Source of the DNA: Actinomycetota bacterium
GTDB taxonomy: Bacteria; Actinomycetota; Nitriliruptoria; Nitriliruptorales; Nitriliruptoraceae
DNA length: 64,000 nt
Direction: 5' to 3'
NCBI GenBank assembly: GCA_019348135.1
Contig: JAHWJY010000002.1
Span: 1 to 64,000, forward strand
Below, piece by piece: positions 1 through 9,916 of this stretch (the first letter of the stretch is position 1; the number at the start of each line of letters is the position of its first letter). The translations under genes and the position numbers were made by a program. The notes beneath the pieces were generated by a model. It made no database searches, had not been told where the DNA came from, and saw only the letters and a list, made by a program, of their open reading frames with translations.

Positions 1-846
1 CGAGGTCTCGGTGAGCCCGGGACAGGTGTCGAGCTCGAGCACCCAGGGGGTGCCGGCGGCGTCGACGATGAGATCGGCGCGGGAGATGTGGCGGCTGCCG
101 ATGGCCGCGAACGCCGTCGTCGCCGCGTCGGCGCAGCGCGCGAGGACGTCCTCGTCGAGCCGCGCGGGGGCGTGGAACTCGGTCGCCCCGGCGGTGTAGC
201 GGGCCGCGAAGTCGTAGGCGCCATCCTTGGGGGAGATCTCGACGGCCGGCAGGGCCTCGCCGTCCAGCACGGTGACGGCGACCTCCGTGCCCGTGATGAC
301 GCGCTCGATCAGCACGGCGTCGGCGTAGCTGAACGCGCCGACGATCGCCTGGGGCAGCGACGCGGCGTCGGGGACGAACGACAGCCCGAGGCTCGACCCC
401 CCGGCGGCGGGCTTGACGACCACGGGCGTGCCGAGCTCGTCGGCGATGCGCTGCAGCGCCGCGGCAGCCCCCATCTCGCGGAACGCCTGCTGCGACAGGG
501 TGACCGCCGGAGGGACGGCGAGGCCGGCGCGGCGGTAGAGGCCCTGGGCGATGGGCTTGTTCCACGCGAGGGAGGAGGCGAGCACGTCGGGGCCCGTGTA
601 GGGCAGCTCGAGGACCTCGAGGATCGACTGGATGGTGCCGTCCTCGCCGGCGGAGCCGTGCAGCGCGAGGAACGCCACGTCGAAGCCGCCGCCGGCGAGC
701 GTGCGGACGAGCTCGGCATCGACGTCGAGCCGGGTCACCTGGTGGCCGTGGTCGGCGAGCGCGTCGGCGACGCGGCTCCCGGAGCGGAGCGACACCTCGC
801 GCTCGAAGGAGATGCCGCCGGACAGGACGGCGACGGAGCTCTTCAT
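1..846 (-). CDS. ddl: D-alanine--D-alanine ligase (3' end truncated by window edge)
   Basis: Minus-strand translation from ATG at 846: MKSSVAVLSGGISFEREVSLRSGSRVADAL...LALHGSAGEDGTIQSILEVLELPYTGPDVLASSLAWNK; typical Ddl N-terminal and ATP-grasp motifs. Confidence 0.9.
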   Translation of the reverse strand, partial: MKSSVAVLSGGISFEREVSLRSGSRVADALADHGHQVTRLDVDAELVRTLAGGGFDVAFLALHGSAGEDGTIQSILEVLELPYTGPDVLASSLAWNKPIAQGLYRRAGLAVPPAVTLSQQAFREMGAAAALQRIADELGTPVVVKPAAGGSSLGLSFVPDAASLPQAIVGAFSYADAVLIERVITGTEVAVTVLDGEALPAVEISPKDGAYDFAARYTAGATEFHAPARLDEDVLARCADAATTAFAAIGSRHISRADLIVDAAGTPWVLELDTCPGLTETS

Positions 847-883
847 GGGGTCCTCTGCTGGGTGTGGACGGGACGCGGCAGGC

Positions 884-2182
884 TCAGCCGCCCTGGCTCG
901 CGACGCCCGAGCCGCTGCGCCGGTCGTCGGCCGCGTCGGGGGGACGGTCGCCGTACACGGCGCGGACGAGCTCGAGCTCGCGCGTGAGCAGCTCGCCGAG
1001 GCGGGTCACCCCTTCGCGGATGCGCGCGGGATCGGGGAACGAGTAGCACAGCCGGAGCTGGTCGCCTCCGGAGCCGTCGCCGTAGAAGCCCCGTCCCGGC
1101 ACGTAGGCGACCCGGGCGTTGATGGCCTTCGCGAGGAGGTCGGAGGTGTCGACGCCGCGTGGCACGGTCACCCACACGTAGAAGCCGCCGGCGGGCACGG
1201 TCCAGGTGACGCCGTCCGGCATCTCCTCGGCGAGGGCCGCGAGCATCGTCTCGGCGCGCTCGCGGTAGACCTCGACGAAGCGCTTGACCTGGTCCTGCCA
1301 CGGCTGGGTGGCGAACCACGTCTCGACGATCATCTGGGTCAGGTTCGGGGGGCACAGGTCGGCCGCCTCGCGCAGCAGCACGAGCTTGTCGCGGACGGCC
1401 GTCGGCGCGGCCACCCAGCCGGTGCGGGCGCCGGGCGCGAAGGTCTTCGACACCGTCCCGACGTAGATCACCCGGTCGGGGACGAGCGAGCGGATCGAGG
1501 GGTAGGTGCGTCCCTCGAAGTCGAGCAGCCCGTAGGGGTTGTCCTCGAGGACGAGCAGGTCGTGCTCCTCCGCGAGCTCGGCGAGTCGGTGGCGGCGCTC
1601 GACGGACAGGCTCACGCCGGCCGGGTTCTGGTGGTTCGGGATGGTGTAGACGAGCTCGACGCGGCGCCCCTCCGCGTGGACCCGGCCGATGGCCTCCTCG
1701 AGCAGGTCCACCCGCATGCCGTCGGCGTCCATCGGCACGTGGCGGACGTCGGCCTGGTGGCTCGACAGCGCACCGAGGGCGCCGACGTAGGTCGGGCCCT
1801 CGGCGAGCACGACGTCGCCGGGGTCGATGAAGCACTTGGCGACGAGCTCGAGGCCCTGCTGGCCCCCGACGGTGACCACGAGGTCGTCGACGTGTGCCGG
1901 CACGCCCTCGTGGCGCATCACCTCCACGAGCTGCTCGCGCAGCTCGGGCCGCCCCTGCCCGCCGCCGTACTGGAAGGCGACGGCCCCCGACTCGCGGATC
2001 ACCCGCGTGACGACGTCCTCGACGGCCGAGAAGTCGAGCGCCGCCGTGTACGGCATCCCGCCGGCGAACGACACGACCTCGGGACGTGACACGACCGAGA
2101 ACAGCGCCCGGATCTCGGACGCCCGCATCCCCCGGACGCGGCTCGCGTACCGCTCGAGGTACGGGTCGGTGTCGAGGCGCAC
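884..2182 (-). CDS. PLP-dependent class I/II aminotransferase (2-aminoadipate/LysN-like, MocR-type aminotransferase domain)
   Basis: ORF 432 aa with SFAGGMPYTAALD, NHQNPAGVSLS, YVGTVSKTFAPGARTGWV (PLP lysine region). Confidence 0.85.
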   Translation of the reverse strand: MRLDTDPYLERYASRVRGMRASEIRALFSVVSRPEVVSFAGGMPYTAALDFSAVEDVVTRVIRESGAVAFQYGGGQGRPELREQLVEVMRHEGVPAHVDDLVVTVGGQQGLELVAKCFIDPGDVVLAEGPTYVGALGALSSHQADVRHVPMDADGMRVDLLEEAIGRVHAEGRRVELVYTIPNHQNPAGVSLSVERRHRLAELAEEHDLLVLEDNPYGLLDFEGRTYPSIRSLVPDRVIYVGTVSKTFAPGARTGWVAAPTAVRDKLVLLREAADLCPPNLTQMIVETWFATQPWQDQVKRFVEVYRERAETMLAALAEEMPDGVTWTVPAGGFYVWVTVPRGVDTSDLLAKAINARVAYVPGRGFYGDGSGGDQLRLCYSFPDPARIREGVTRLGELLTRELELVRAVYGDRPPDAADDRRSGSGVASQGG

Positions 2183-2296
2183 GGACGCTCCGGAGGAGGT
2201 GCCAGGTCGAAGGACGCGACCCCGAGGGCGCGGAGGGCCCCGCAGGTAGCATCACGAGCGTAGCGGTGGTGCCACACGACCCTGACGGAGCCCCTC

Positions 2297-2503
2297 ATGA
2301 GCGACAAGCCCGTCCTCGAGGCCGAGGTCGAGCAGTTCGAGCACGAGGCGCGCCGCATCGCGGCGGGCGGGTGGCGGCGGGCGCTCATCGGGGTGGCCAT
2401 CGGCGCTGCGGCCGGGCTGGCGGCCGCGCTCGTGCTGCCGCGCGACGAGGGTCCGCGCCGCAGCCGCGACCTCGACCGCCCGCTCCCGTTCCCGGTCGAC
2501 TGA
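2297..2503 (+). CDS. small single-TM hypothetical protein
   Basis: 68-aa ORF with central hydrophobic segment (ALIGVAIGAAAGLAAALVL), placed between oriented genes. Confidence 0.5.
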   Translation: MSDKPVLEAEVEQFEHEARRIAAGGWRRALIGVAIGAAAGLAAALVLPRDEGPRRSRDLDRPLPFPVD

Positions 2504-2505
2504 CC

Positions 2506-3201
2506 GTGGGCAGCCGGCGGGTCACCCCGGTCACCGGGGGGGACGTGGAGGACCTCCCGGACGCCTGCCAGGTGTGCCTGTTCTGGGAGCTGGGCCGACC
2601 GCGCCCCGATCCCCGCGGGACGCTGCGCTCCGACGAGCTCGCCGGCGACCCGGCCATGCAGAAGCAGGCGTGGTGGTCCTCGCAGGTGCTCGAGGAGCAG
2701 CCGCCGGGCCGGGTCGTGCGCATCGACGACGAGCTCGTCGGCTACGCGCTGTTCGCGCCGCCGGGCCGTCTGGCGCCGAGGAAGACGCCCGCGCCGGCGG
2801 CCTCGGAGGACGCGCTCCTCCTGGCCACGCTGTGGGTCGACGCGACCCACCGCGAGCACGGCATCGGCCGCCTGCTGATCCAGGCGGCGCTGAAGGAGGC
2901 GATCCGGCTCGACCTCGCCGCGGTCGAGGTCTACGGGGACCGCCGGTACCGCGAGCAGGACTGCGTCCTGCCGGCGATGTGGCTCGTCCACGAGGGCTTC
3001 GAGGTCCACCGCGAGCACCCGCGCTACCCGCTGCTGCGCCTCGAGATGAAGCGCACCGCCCGGTGGGCGGACACGCTCGAGCACGCGCTCGACGACATCC
3101 GGGCCGCGATCCCGCGGCGCGTGCCGGTCCCGGTGCCCAGCCCGACGCCGGCGCCGGAGGGCCTGCCGAGCCCCCAGCGCAGCTCCCCCGAGCGACGGTG
3201 A
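2506..3201 (+). CDS. GNAT family N-acetyltransferase
   Basis: GTG start 2506; VGYALFAPPG...LLATLWVDATHREHGIGRLLIQAALKEAIRLDLAAVEVYG acetyl-CoA binding motif. Confidence 0.75.
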   Translation: MGSRRVTPVTGGDVEDLPDACQVCLFWELGRPRPDPRGTLRSDELAGDPAMQKQAWWSSQVLEEQPPGRVVRIDDELVGYALFAPPGRLAPRKTPAPAASEDALLLATLWVDATHREHGIGRLLIQAALKEAIRLDLAAVEVYGDRRYREQDCVLPAMWLVHEGFEVHREHPRYPLLRLEMKRTARWADTLEHALDDIRAAIPRRVPVPVPSPTPAPEGLPSPQRSSPERR

Positions 3202-3202
3202 C

Positions 3203-4417
3203 CTACGGCAGCGGGTGGCGGTAGCGCATCAGCATGGGGCCGTCCGGGGTGAGCGTCACCCAGTGGAGCCGGCCGTCCCGAGCCACGACGGCCTCCGCGC
3301 CGTTGACGAGGCCCCACGGGTCGTGCAGCGCGTCCCCCGGGAGGTGCACCGCGGCGATACCCCCGTCGCGTCCGAGCACGTGCACGACCACCCCGTCGGG
3401 CTCGGTTTCGTCCGACAACCACGCCAGCGGCCCGCCGGCCGGCCGGACCGGCACGGTCACCCCGATGCGGTGACCCGCCGGCGCGTGGTCCCACACGCCG
3501 ATCCCCTGGCCCCCGGTCGTGGCCCAGCGGACGTCACGGTCCCCGATGCGACCCTCGAAGCGGGCAGGCGCCTCGCCGTCCCACGTGTAGGTCAGGGACA
3601 TGCCGTCCGGTGCGACGGCGTCCTCCCACTCGCCGTCCCGCTGGTCCGGCATCTGCAGGACCGCGCCGTCGATCTCGGCGACCGGTTGCCATCGCTCCAC
3701 CCCGGGGTCGGACCGCTGCTGCTGCCACGCGTGCCCCTCGGCGAACAGGAACGCACGGGTCTGGCCGCCGTCGTTCTCCCGGACGCCGACGACCGTGCCG
3801 TCGTCCTCGAGCACCGCGACCTGGGTCAGCCCCGCGCCGCGCGCGTCCGCGTTCGGGGCCATGCCCGTGACGTAGATGCGGCCGTCCGGACCCCACTGCA
3901 GGGTGTGGATGGCCCAGCCGGCGTCGTCCTCGAGGAACGCGGCCGGCATGCCCAGGCGCGTCCAGCCCTGGTCCTGCGGGTAGCGGACCATCAGCCCGCC
4001 GCGGTCGCGGTCGTGGAACACGGTGAGGACGGCACCGTCCTCGCGGACGTCGAAGCCCGCGAACGTCGCCTGGGGGTGTCCCGGCAGGACGGCGACGACC
4101 TCGACGTCGTCCTCGGCCGCGACGGTCACGTCCTCCGCGGTGACCACGCCACCCTCGGGGACGGGCGTCCAGCCGGTCACCCCCGCGTCGCGGCCGTCCT
4201 CGATCGGGGCCACGGGACCGGTGTCGCGGGGGCTGTCCGCGGCCACGACGACGGCTCCGAGGCCGAGGCCGACGATCGCGAGGACGGCGATCACCGGCGT
4301 CGCCTGCTTGGCCCGCCGCTGGCGTCGGCCGCGCTGCCACAGCGCCCCGGTGTCGACGGGGCGCGGCTCGATCGGCCCGACCGCGAGGTCCATGCGGGTC
4401 CGGAGGTCAGTGGACAT
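3203..4417 (-). CDS. membrane-anchored hypothetical protein, putative partner/anti-sigma of adjacent ECF sigma factor
   Basis: 404 aa; single N-terminal TM (ATPVIAVLAIVGLGLGAVVVAA) then large extracytoplasmic domain; start overlaps end of the sigma factor gene. Confidence 0.6.
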   Translation of the reverse strand: MSTDLRTRMDLAVGPIEPRPVDTGALWQRGRRQRRAKQATPVIAVLAIVGLGLGAVVVAADSPRDTGPVAPIEDGRDAGVTGWTPVPEGGVVTAEDVTVAAEDDVEVVAVLPGHPQATFAGFDVREDGAVLTVFHDRDRGGLMVRYPQDQGWTRLGMPAAFLEDDAGWAIHTLQWGPDGRIYVTGMAPNADARGAGLTQVAVLEDDGTVVGVRENDGGQTRAFLFAEGHAWQQQRSDPGVERWQPVAEIDGAVLQMPDQRDGEWEDAVAPDGMSLTYTWDGEAPARFEGRIGDRDVRWATTGGQGIGVWDHAPAGHRIGVTVPVRPAGGPLAWLSDETEPDGVVVHVLGRDGGIAAVHLPGDALHDPWGLVNGAEAVVARDGRLHWVTLTPDGPMLMRYRHPLP

Positions 4418-4955
4418 GGAGGTTCTCCTCGTCGATCCCCGGCCCCGGGGTGTGCTCGCCGAGTGCGGACTGGAGGGCCTTCGTGGCGCGGTGGTGGAGC
4501 GACTTCACCGCCGACAGCGACAGACCGAGCGAGTCCGCGATGTCCTGGAGGGGCAGGTCGGCGTAGTAGCGGAGCACCACGACGCTGCGCTGCTTGGGGT
4601 TCAGACGCGCGATGGCCCGGCGGACGGCGACGCCCGCCGCCGTGTCGGGGTCGAGGTGGGCGTCGAGGGCGTCGGCCTGGACCTTCGCGAACGCCCGGCG
4701 GGCCGCGCCGCGCCGGCGGAAGTGGCTGTTGGCGAGGTTGATGGCGACCCGGTGCGCCCACGCGCCGGGGGCGGCCATGCGGCTCACCTGCTCCCAGTCG
4801 CGGCAGACCCGGACGAGCGTCTCCTGGGCGAGCTCCTCCGCGAGGTCGCGGTCGCCGCAGTACAGCCACAGCGTGCCGACGAGCCGCCCGTGGTGGAGGG
4901 CGGTGAACGCGTCGAGCTCGCTCGGCGGCTCCCGGCGGCTCCTCCAGCTGGTCAC
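4407..4955 (-). CDS. RNA polymerase ECF sigma factor (SigE family)
   Basis: ELDAFTALHHGRLVGTLWLYCGDRDLAEELAQETLVRVCRDWEQV...LNPKQRSVVVLRYYADLPLQDIADSLGLSLSAVKSLHHRATKAL: sigma-70 regions 2 and 4. GTG start 4955 inferred. Confidence 0.85.
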   Translation of the reverse strand: MTSWRSRREPPSELDAFTALHHGRLVGTLWLYCGDRDLAEELAQETLVRVCRDWEQVSRMAAPGAWAHRVAINLANSHFRRRGAARRAFAKVQADALDAHLDPDTAAGVAVRRAIARLNPKQRSVVVLRYYADLPLQDIADSLGLSLSAVKSLHHRATKALQSALGEHTPGPGIDEENLHVH

Positions 4956-5062
4956 GTCGTCCTCGTCACGGCGCGGGACATGCGGTCGGGGTAGGGACGC
5001 ACGAGCTGCCTCGAAGGTCGCGCCGCCGTCAGTATCCGGTCCGCCGGCGCGCAGAGAGCCGC

Positions 5063-6190
5063 TCAGGCCGAGACGTCCGCCGCCTGCGCGATCGCCTCGC
5101 CGGCCGGCGTGGCCTCGCCGGTGGGTGCCATGCCGACGACGAAGGTCACCAGGGCGTCCGTGAGCGCCTGGGCGATGAGGCCCTGGTGGTCGGGGTCCCG
5201 CAGCAGCCGGCCCTCGTCGGGGTGGGTGAGGAAGCCGGGCTCGACGATCACGGCCGGGGCGCGCGACTCCCGCAGCAGCGTCGACGTGGAGGGGTGGGTG
5301 CGGCAGTTGGGTGTGCCCGTCCGGGCCACGATGTTGTCGACGGCGAGCTGCGCCAGGCGTCGGCCCCGCTCGGACACGTAGGTGTCCTGGCCGTAGTAGT
5401 ACGCGGCGGCGCCGTGCGCGGCGGGCGAGGTCAGGCCGTTGAGGTGCACCGACAGGATCGCCTCGACCTCCTCGGCGTTGGCCAGGGCGGCCCGGTCGGA
5501 CGAGCTCGGGGCGGTCAGCGGCCCACGCGACATGATCACGCGCGCGCCGAGGGCCGCGAGCCGGCCGGCCACGCGGTTGCCGATGTCCCAGGTGATCTCG
5601 TGCTCCGCGGTGCCGTCGTCCGCGACGAGTCCGGGGTACTCGACGGAGTGACCGGGATCGACCATGACCCGCGCGCCGGCGATCGACAGCCGCTTCTGGA
5701 AGCGCAGCGCCTCGCGCTCCTTCACCGCGAACGCCGGCGCCTCCTGGTGCTGACGGTGGAGCCGCTTGAGCGCGTCGATGGTCGACGGACCGGCGATGCC
5801 GTCGACCTGGATACCCATGTTCAGCTGGAACTCGCGCAGCGCCTCGAACGTCGACGTGCCGAAGACCCCGTCGGCGTGCCCGGTGTCGAACCCCAGCCGG
5901 TTGAGCCGGCGCTGCAGGTCCCGGACGTCGTCGCCGCGCAGCATCGGTCGCGTCAGGTAGAGCATCCGGTCGCCGAGCTCGTAGCCGGCCTCGACGAGCG
6001 ACCGCCACGTGTCCTCGCCCACCATCCCGTCGGCGGTGAGGCCACGGCGCTGCTGGAAGACCCGTACGGCCTCGTGCGTGCCGTTGCCGAAGACCCCGGG
6101 ATCGTCGCCGGAGGGGTAGCCGAGGTCCTCCAGCCGTCGCTGGATGTCGAGGACCTCGGGCCCCACGGCGCCGACGCTGATGAGCTGCAT
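5063..6190 (-). CDS. cwlM: N-acetylmuramoyl-L-alanine amidase-family protein with two peptidoglycan-binding domains (CwlM-like)
   Basis: Two PG_binding_1 repeats (EVLDIQRRLEDLGY..., DVRDLQRRLNRLGF...) followed by Amidase_3 (VMVDPGHSVEYPG...ILSVHLNG...AVIVEPGFLTHPDEGRLL); adjacent to the trxA/trxB/sigM block as in actinobacteria. Confidence 0.85.
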   Translation of the reverse strand: MQLISVGAVGPEVLDIQRRLEDLGYPSGDDPGVFGNGTHEAVRVFQQRRGLTADGMVGEDTWRSLVEAGYELGDRMLYLTRPMLRGDDVRDLQRRLNRLGFDTGHADGVFGTSTFEALREFQLNMGIQVDGIAGPSTIDALKRLHRQHQEAPAFAVKEREALRFQKRLSIAGARVMVDPGHSVEYPGLVADDGTAEHEITWDIGNRVAGRLAALGARVIMSRGPLTAPSSSDRAALANAEEVEAILSVHLNGLTSPAAHGAAAYYYGQDTYVSERGRRLAQLAVDNIVARTGTPNCRTHPSTSTLLRESRAPAVIVEPGFLTHPDEGRLLRDPDHQGLIAQALTDALVTFVVGMAPTGEATPAGEAIAQAADVSA

Positions 6191-6301
6191 GGGGAGCGAC
6201 TGTAGGCCGCCGGCCCGGGAGGCCAGGGCTGGACGTTGGAGCGTGGCCCCGCGGAACCCGCCTCCGCGTCCGGAGAGGGGGTGAGCGGGGATACTCGCGC
6301 C

Positions 6302-6904
6302 ATGACCCTGCTCGACGCGCTGGTGTACGCCGGCACCGTGACGTTCGCCGTCTCCGGTGCCCTGCAGGGCGTCGCCAAGCGCTTCGACCTCGTCGGCGTG
6401 CTGGTCCTCGCCGGGGTGACCGCCGTCGGTGGAGGGTCGGTGCGAGACCTCGTCAGCGGCACGATCCCGCCGCCGGCGCTCCTGAACGAACCGCTGCTGT
6501 GGGCGATCTTCGTCGCCGGCGTCGTGGTGTTCTTCAGCCACCGGTGGATCCCGGAGGGCCGGGCGCTCTACGCCTTCGACACCGTCAGCCTCGCGATCTT
6601 CGCCGCCCTCGGTGCCGAGCGGGGCCTGGAGGTCGGCTTCGGGTTCTGGGGCACCGTGTTCGCCGGCGTCGTCTCCGGGGTCGGCGGTGGCGTGATCCGC
6701 GACCTGCTCTCGGGCGACGTCCCCGGCATCCTCTACCGCTCGGGCGACCTGTACGCCTCGGCCGCCGCCGTCGGTGCGGTCGTGGTGTTCGTCACGCACG
6801 CCACCGACCCCGGCCTCGCGATCGTGGCGGGCGTCGTGGTCACCGTCGTGATGCGCGTCGGGAGCCGCCTGGCGGACCTGCAGCTGCCGGTCCCGCGGAC
6901 CTGA
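6302..6904 (+). CDS. trimeric intracellular cation channel (TRIC/UPF0126) family protein
   Basis: GALQGVAKRFDLVGVLVLAGVTAVGGGSVRDLVSG and duplicated GGGVIRDLLSGDVP motif typical of the family. Confidence 0.85.
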   Translation: MTLLDALVYAGTVTFAVSGALQGVAKRFDLVGVLVLAGVTAVGGGSVRDLVSGTIPPPALLNEPLLWAIFVAGVVVFFSHRWIPEGRALYAFDTVSLAIFAALGAERGLEVGFGFWGTVFAGVVSGVGGGVIRDLLSGDVPGILYRSGDLYASAAAVGAVVVFVTHATDPGLAIVAGVVVTVVMRVGSRLADLQLPVPRT

Positions 6905-6908
6905 CGGG

Positions 6909-7523
6909 TCAGTCGCCGGCGACGAAGTAGAGCCACCCGCCGTCGGGGGTGATCGCGGTGCGGTAGCCGAGGTAGCCACCGACGTCGCGCCACGACGCGA
7001 TCAGCTCGGGGTCGTAGACGCCGGCGAGCTCCTCCCACGCCGTGTCGTCCTCCGGCTCGACGTGCACGCGCGGCCACACCGTGTTGCCCTCGTGGTCCTC
7101 GCCCGACGGGAGCCCGAGGATCTGCACGAGGGTCGCCAGGGCCTCTTCGCCGCCGTCCTCCTCGGCCCGGCGCCAGAACGTCGCAGGGTCGTCGCCACCC
7201 CCGAACGAGTACGTGAAGTCCTCGCCGGCGATGGTCGCGAGCCGCTCGTAGTCGCACGCCAGCGCCGCGCTGCGGATGTCGTTCCACGTCTCGGCCGCGG
7301 CCTCGGTCAGGCCCTCGGGTTGCACGGCCGTCACCGCGAGCTCGCCGGCGGAGCACTCGCCGGCGGTCCCGGAGGCCGGCGGCTCGGTGGCCGTCCCCGT
7401 GGGGGTCGGGGTCGGCGAGGGCTGGATGGTCTGGTCCTCACCGGAGTTGGCGCACGCCGCCAGCAGTGCGAGCGGGACCGCGACCAGGGTGACGCGGAGC
7501 GGATGGGAGGGACGGAAGTGCAC
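6909..7523 (-). CDS. putative lipoprotein
   Basis: VHFRPSHPLRVTLVAVPLALLAACANSGEDQ: signal peptide with lipobox LAAC; preceded by GGAGG. Confidence 0.65.
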   Translation of the reverse strand: MHFRPSHPLRVTLVAVPLALLAACANSGEDQTIQPSPTPTPTGTATEPPASGTAGECSAGELAVTAVQPEGLTEAAAETWNDIRSAALACDYERLATIAGEDFTYSFGGGDDPATFWRRAEEDGGEEALATLVQILGLPSGEDHEGNTVWPRVHVEPEDDTAWEELAGVYDPELIASWRDVGGYLGYRTAITPDGGWLYFVAGD

Positions 7524-7693
7524 GGGCTTCCTCCGGTGGGGACGGCGTCCGAGGGTAGGCCCGATCTCCGTGGCGGATGTGTCCCAGCATGCCGGGACGG
7601 ATCGACCACACAGACGGGCCACGCGGACCCGACCCGGGCGGCTGATCGAGGCCGTACGCTCTCGGGCCCACCCCCCGACCCTGCGAGCGACGC

Positions 7694-7918
7694 GTGAGCG
7701 ACACCGCGCTGCGGCCCGACCTCGACCGTCGGACCACCGACGAGGGCGACCACGACCGCTTCTCGCACTACGTGCCCAAGCACGAGCTGACGCGGGCGCT
7801 GGTCGAGGGGACCCCCGTGACGGCGCTGTGCGGCAAGCGCTGGGTCCCGAGCCGTGACCCCGAGCGCTACCCGGTGTGCCAGACGTGCCAGGAGATCGTG
7901 GGCCAGATCCCGCGCTGA
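7694..7918 (+). CDS. DUF3039 domain-containing protein
   Basis: SHYVPKHELTRALVEGTPVTALCGKRWVPSRDPERYPVCQTCQEIV matches the actinobacterial DUF3039 pattern. Confidence 0.85.
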   Translation: MSDTALRPDLDRRTTDEGDHDRFSHYVPKHELTRALVEGTPVTALCGKRWVPSRDPERYPVCQTCQEIVGQIPR

Positions 7919-7925
7919 CGTCGGG

Positions 7926-8546
7926 CTAGCGCAACTCCATCAGCATCTCCCGACCGGCGGGCTCGAAGCCCATGCGCTCGAGGTAGTGCCGGTGCGTGGC
8001 GTTGCCGGGGTCGGCCGTGACCCGCATCCAGCCGTGGGCGCGGAAGATCCCGCTGTGCTCGTAGACCCACGAGCCGAGGCGGAAGTCGCGCTGCTCGGGC
8101 ACGACGTAGTCGAGCTCGACGTGCACGGCGGCGGTACCCATCTGGCGCAGGACGACCACGCCGGCGGGGACGGCGTTGCGCAGGACGAGGAAGACCCGGT
8201 GGTCGTCGCGGACGTGGCGCCACGACGGCACGAAGCGCTGGATCTCGTCCCGGTGGTAGTGGAGGAAGCGCGCGAGGAACGGCGAGCCCGGTGGCACCTG
8301 GACCACGTCGAAGTGCTCCGGCCGCCGCGGCAGCATCCCGCGGAGGTGCCAGGCGTCGATCACGACGATCGCGACGTTGAGGCCCACGACGGGCCAGGCG
8401 TCGATGAGCACGCCGTAGATCGTGAAGATCAGGGCACCGAGGAGGTTGATGACCCGGAGCCGGAGCACCGAGCGCATCATCAGGCTCACGACGACGAGGC
8501 CGGAGCCGACGTAGCCCACGACCTCGTACCAGGCGGCGGTCTCCAC
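7926..8546 (-). CDS. YgjV-like membrane segment fused to a GNAT-like acetyltransferase domain
   Basis: N-terminal TM segments (YEVVGYVGSGLVVVSLMMRSVLRLRVINLLGALIFTIYGVLIDAW) followed by GNAT-like C-terminus (VELDYVVPEQRDFRLGSWVYEHSGIFRAHGWMRVTADPGNATHRHYLERMGFEPAG). Confidence 0.65.
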   Translation of the reverse strand: METAAWYEVVGYVGSGLVVVSLMMRSVLRLRVINLLGALIFTIYGVLIDAWPVVGLNVAIVVIDAWHLRGMLPRRPEHFDVVQVPPGSPFLARFLHYHRDEIQRFVPSWRHVRDDHRVFLVLRNAVPAGVVVLRQMGTAAVHVELDYVVPEQRDFRLGSWVYEHSGIFRAHGWMRVTADPGNATHRHYLERMGFEPAGREMLMELR

Positions 8547-8569
8547 CCCTCGGCGCCCTCAGGCGGGAG

Positions 8570-8893
8570 TCAGCTGACGAAGTCCTTGAGGTCGTCGAGC
8601 AGCTGGGCCTTGCCCTTGGCACCGACGATGCGCTTGGCGGGCTCGCCGCCCTTGAAGACCAGCAGCGTCGGGATGGACATGATCCCGTACTGGCGCGCCG
8701 TGGCCGGGTTCTCGTCCACGTTGAGCTTCAGGACCTTGAGCTGGTCGCCCTTCTCCTCGGCGATCTCGTCGACGATCGGGCCGACCATCCGGCACGGGCC
8801 GCACCACTCGGCCCAGAAGTCGATCAGGACCGGCCGGTCGGCCTCGAGGACCTCGGCGGTCCAGTCGTTGTCGGTGACGGGGGTGGCGCCCAT
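8570..8893 (-). CDS. trxA: thioredoxin
   Basis: LIDFWAEWCGPCRMVGPIVDEIA with WCGPC active site; IPTLLVFKGGEPAKR. Confidence 0.95.
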   Translation of the reverse strand: MGATPVTDNDWTAEVLEADRPVLIDFWAEWCGPCRMVGPIVDEIAEEKGDQLKVLKLNVDENPATARQYGIMSIPTLLVFKGGEPAKRIVGAKGKAQLLDDLKDFVS

Positions 8894-8935
8894 GGGATCG
8901 TCCTTCGGTTCGGTCGGGGGGGGTCGGGGAGGCGG

Positions 8936-9916
8936 TCAGCCGCGCGGCATGATGGGCGTGGCGTCGGTGTGCTCGGCGAGGAAGCGCTCGGCGTCGATGG
9001 CGGCGCGGCAGCCGGTGCCGGCGGCCGTGACGGCCTGGCGGTAGATGTGGTCCATCACGTCCCCGCAGGCGAACACGCCGGGGACGTTCGTGCGGGTCGT
9101 CGGCTCGTCCACGAGGAGGTAGCCCTCGGGGTCCATGTCGAGGGTGCCCTCGAACAGCCACGTGTTCGGGATGTGGCCGATCGCGAGGAACATCCCCTCG
9201 CAGGCGAGGTCGCGGCGCTCGCCGGTCTCGGTGTCCTCGACCACGACGGCGGTGACCTGTCCGCCGGCGCCCTTGACCTCGACCACCTCGGCGTTCCAGA
9301 CGAAGTCGATCCTGTCGTTCTTGAAGGCGCGCTCCTGCATGATCTTGGAGGCACGCAGCTCGGAGCGGCGGTGCACGACCGTCACCTTCGACGCGAACTT
9401 GGTGAGGAAGGTCGCCTCCTCCATCGCGGTGTCGCCCCCGCCGACCACGACGACGTGGCGCTCCTTGAAGAAGAACCCGTCGCAGGTCGCGCAGGCCGAC
9501 ACGCCGGCGCCCCACAGCTCGTCCTCGCCGGGGACCTCGAGCCGGCGCGGCTTCGCGCCGGTCGCGATGATGAGCGAGTTGGTCCAGATCTCGGCCCCGG
9601 AGTCGGTCGAGAGCTTGAACGGTCGCGTGGAGAGGTCGACGGCGGTGACGTCCTCGGTCTGGAACCGGGTCCCGAACCGCTCGGCCTGCGCCCGCATGTC
9701 CATGATCAGCTGGGTGCCCGTGATGCCCTCGGGGAAGCCGGGGTAGTTCTCGACCTCGGTCGTGAGGGTGAGCTGGCCGCCGGTCGGGCCGCCCTCGATG
9801 ACGCCCTCGATCACGAGCGGCTCGAGGTTGGCGCGGGCGGCGTACACGGCGGCGGTGAGGCCGGCGGGGCCGGAGCCGATGACCACGACGTCGTGCGTCT
9901 GGGCGATGTCGGTCAT
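8936..9916 (-). CDS. trxB: thioredoxin-disulfide reductase
   Basis: [32 protein letters not shown] (CATC redox motif), [37 protein letters not shown]. Confidence 0.95.
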   Translation of the reverse strand: MTDIAQTHDVVVIGSGPAGLTAAVYAARANLEPLVIEGVIEGGPTGGQLTLTTEVENYPGFPEGITGTQLIMDMRAQAERFGTRFQTEDVTAVDLSTRPFKLSTDSGAEIWTNSLIIATGAKPRRLEVPGEDELWGAGVSACATCDGFFFKERHVVVVGGGDTAMEEATFLTKFASKVTVVHRRSELRASKIMQERAFKNDRIDFVWNAEVVEVKGAGGQVTAVVVEDTETGERRDLACEGMFLAIGHIPNTWLFEGTLDMDPEGYLLVDEPTTRTNVPGVFACGDVMDHIYRQAVTAAGTGCRAAIDAERFLAEHTDATPIMPRG

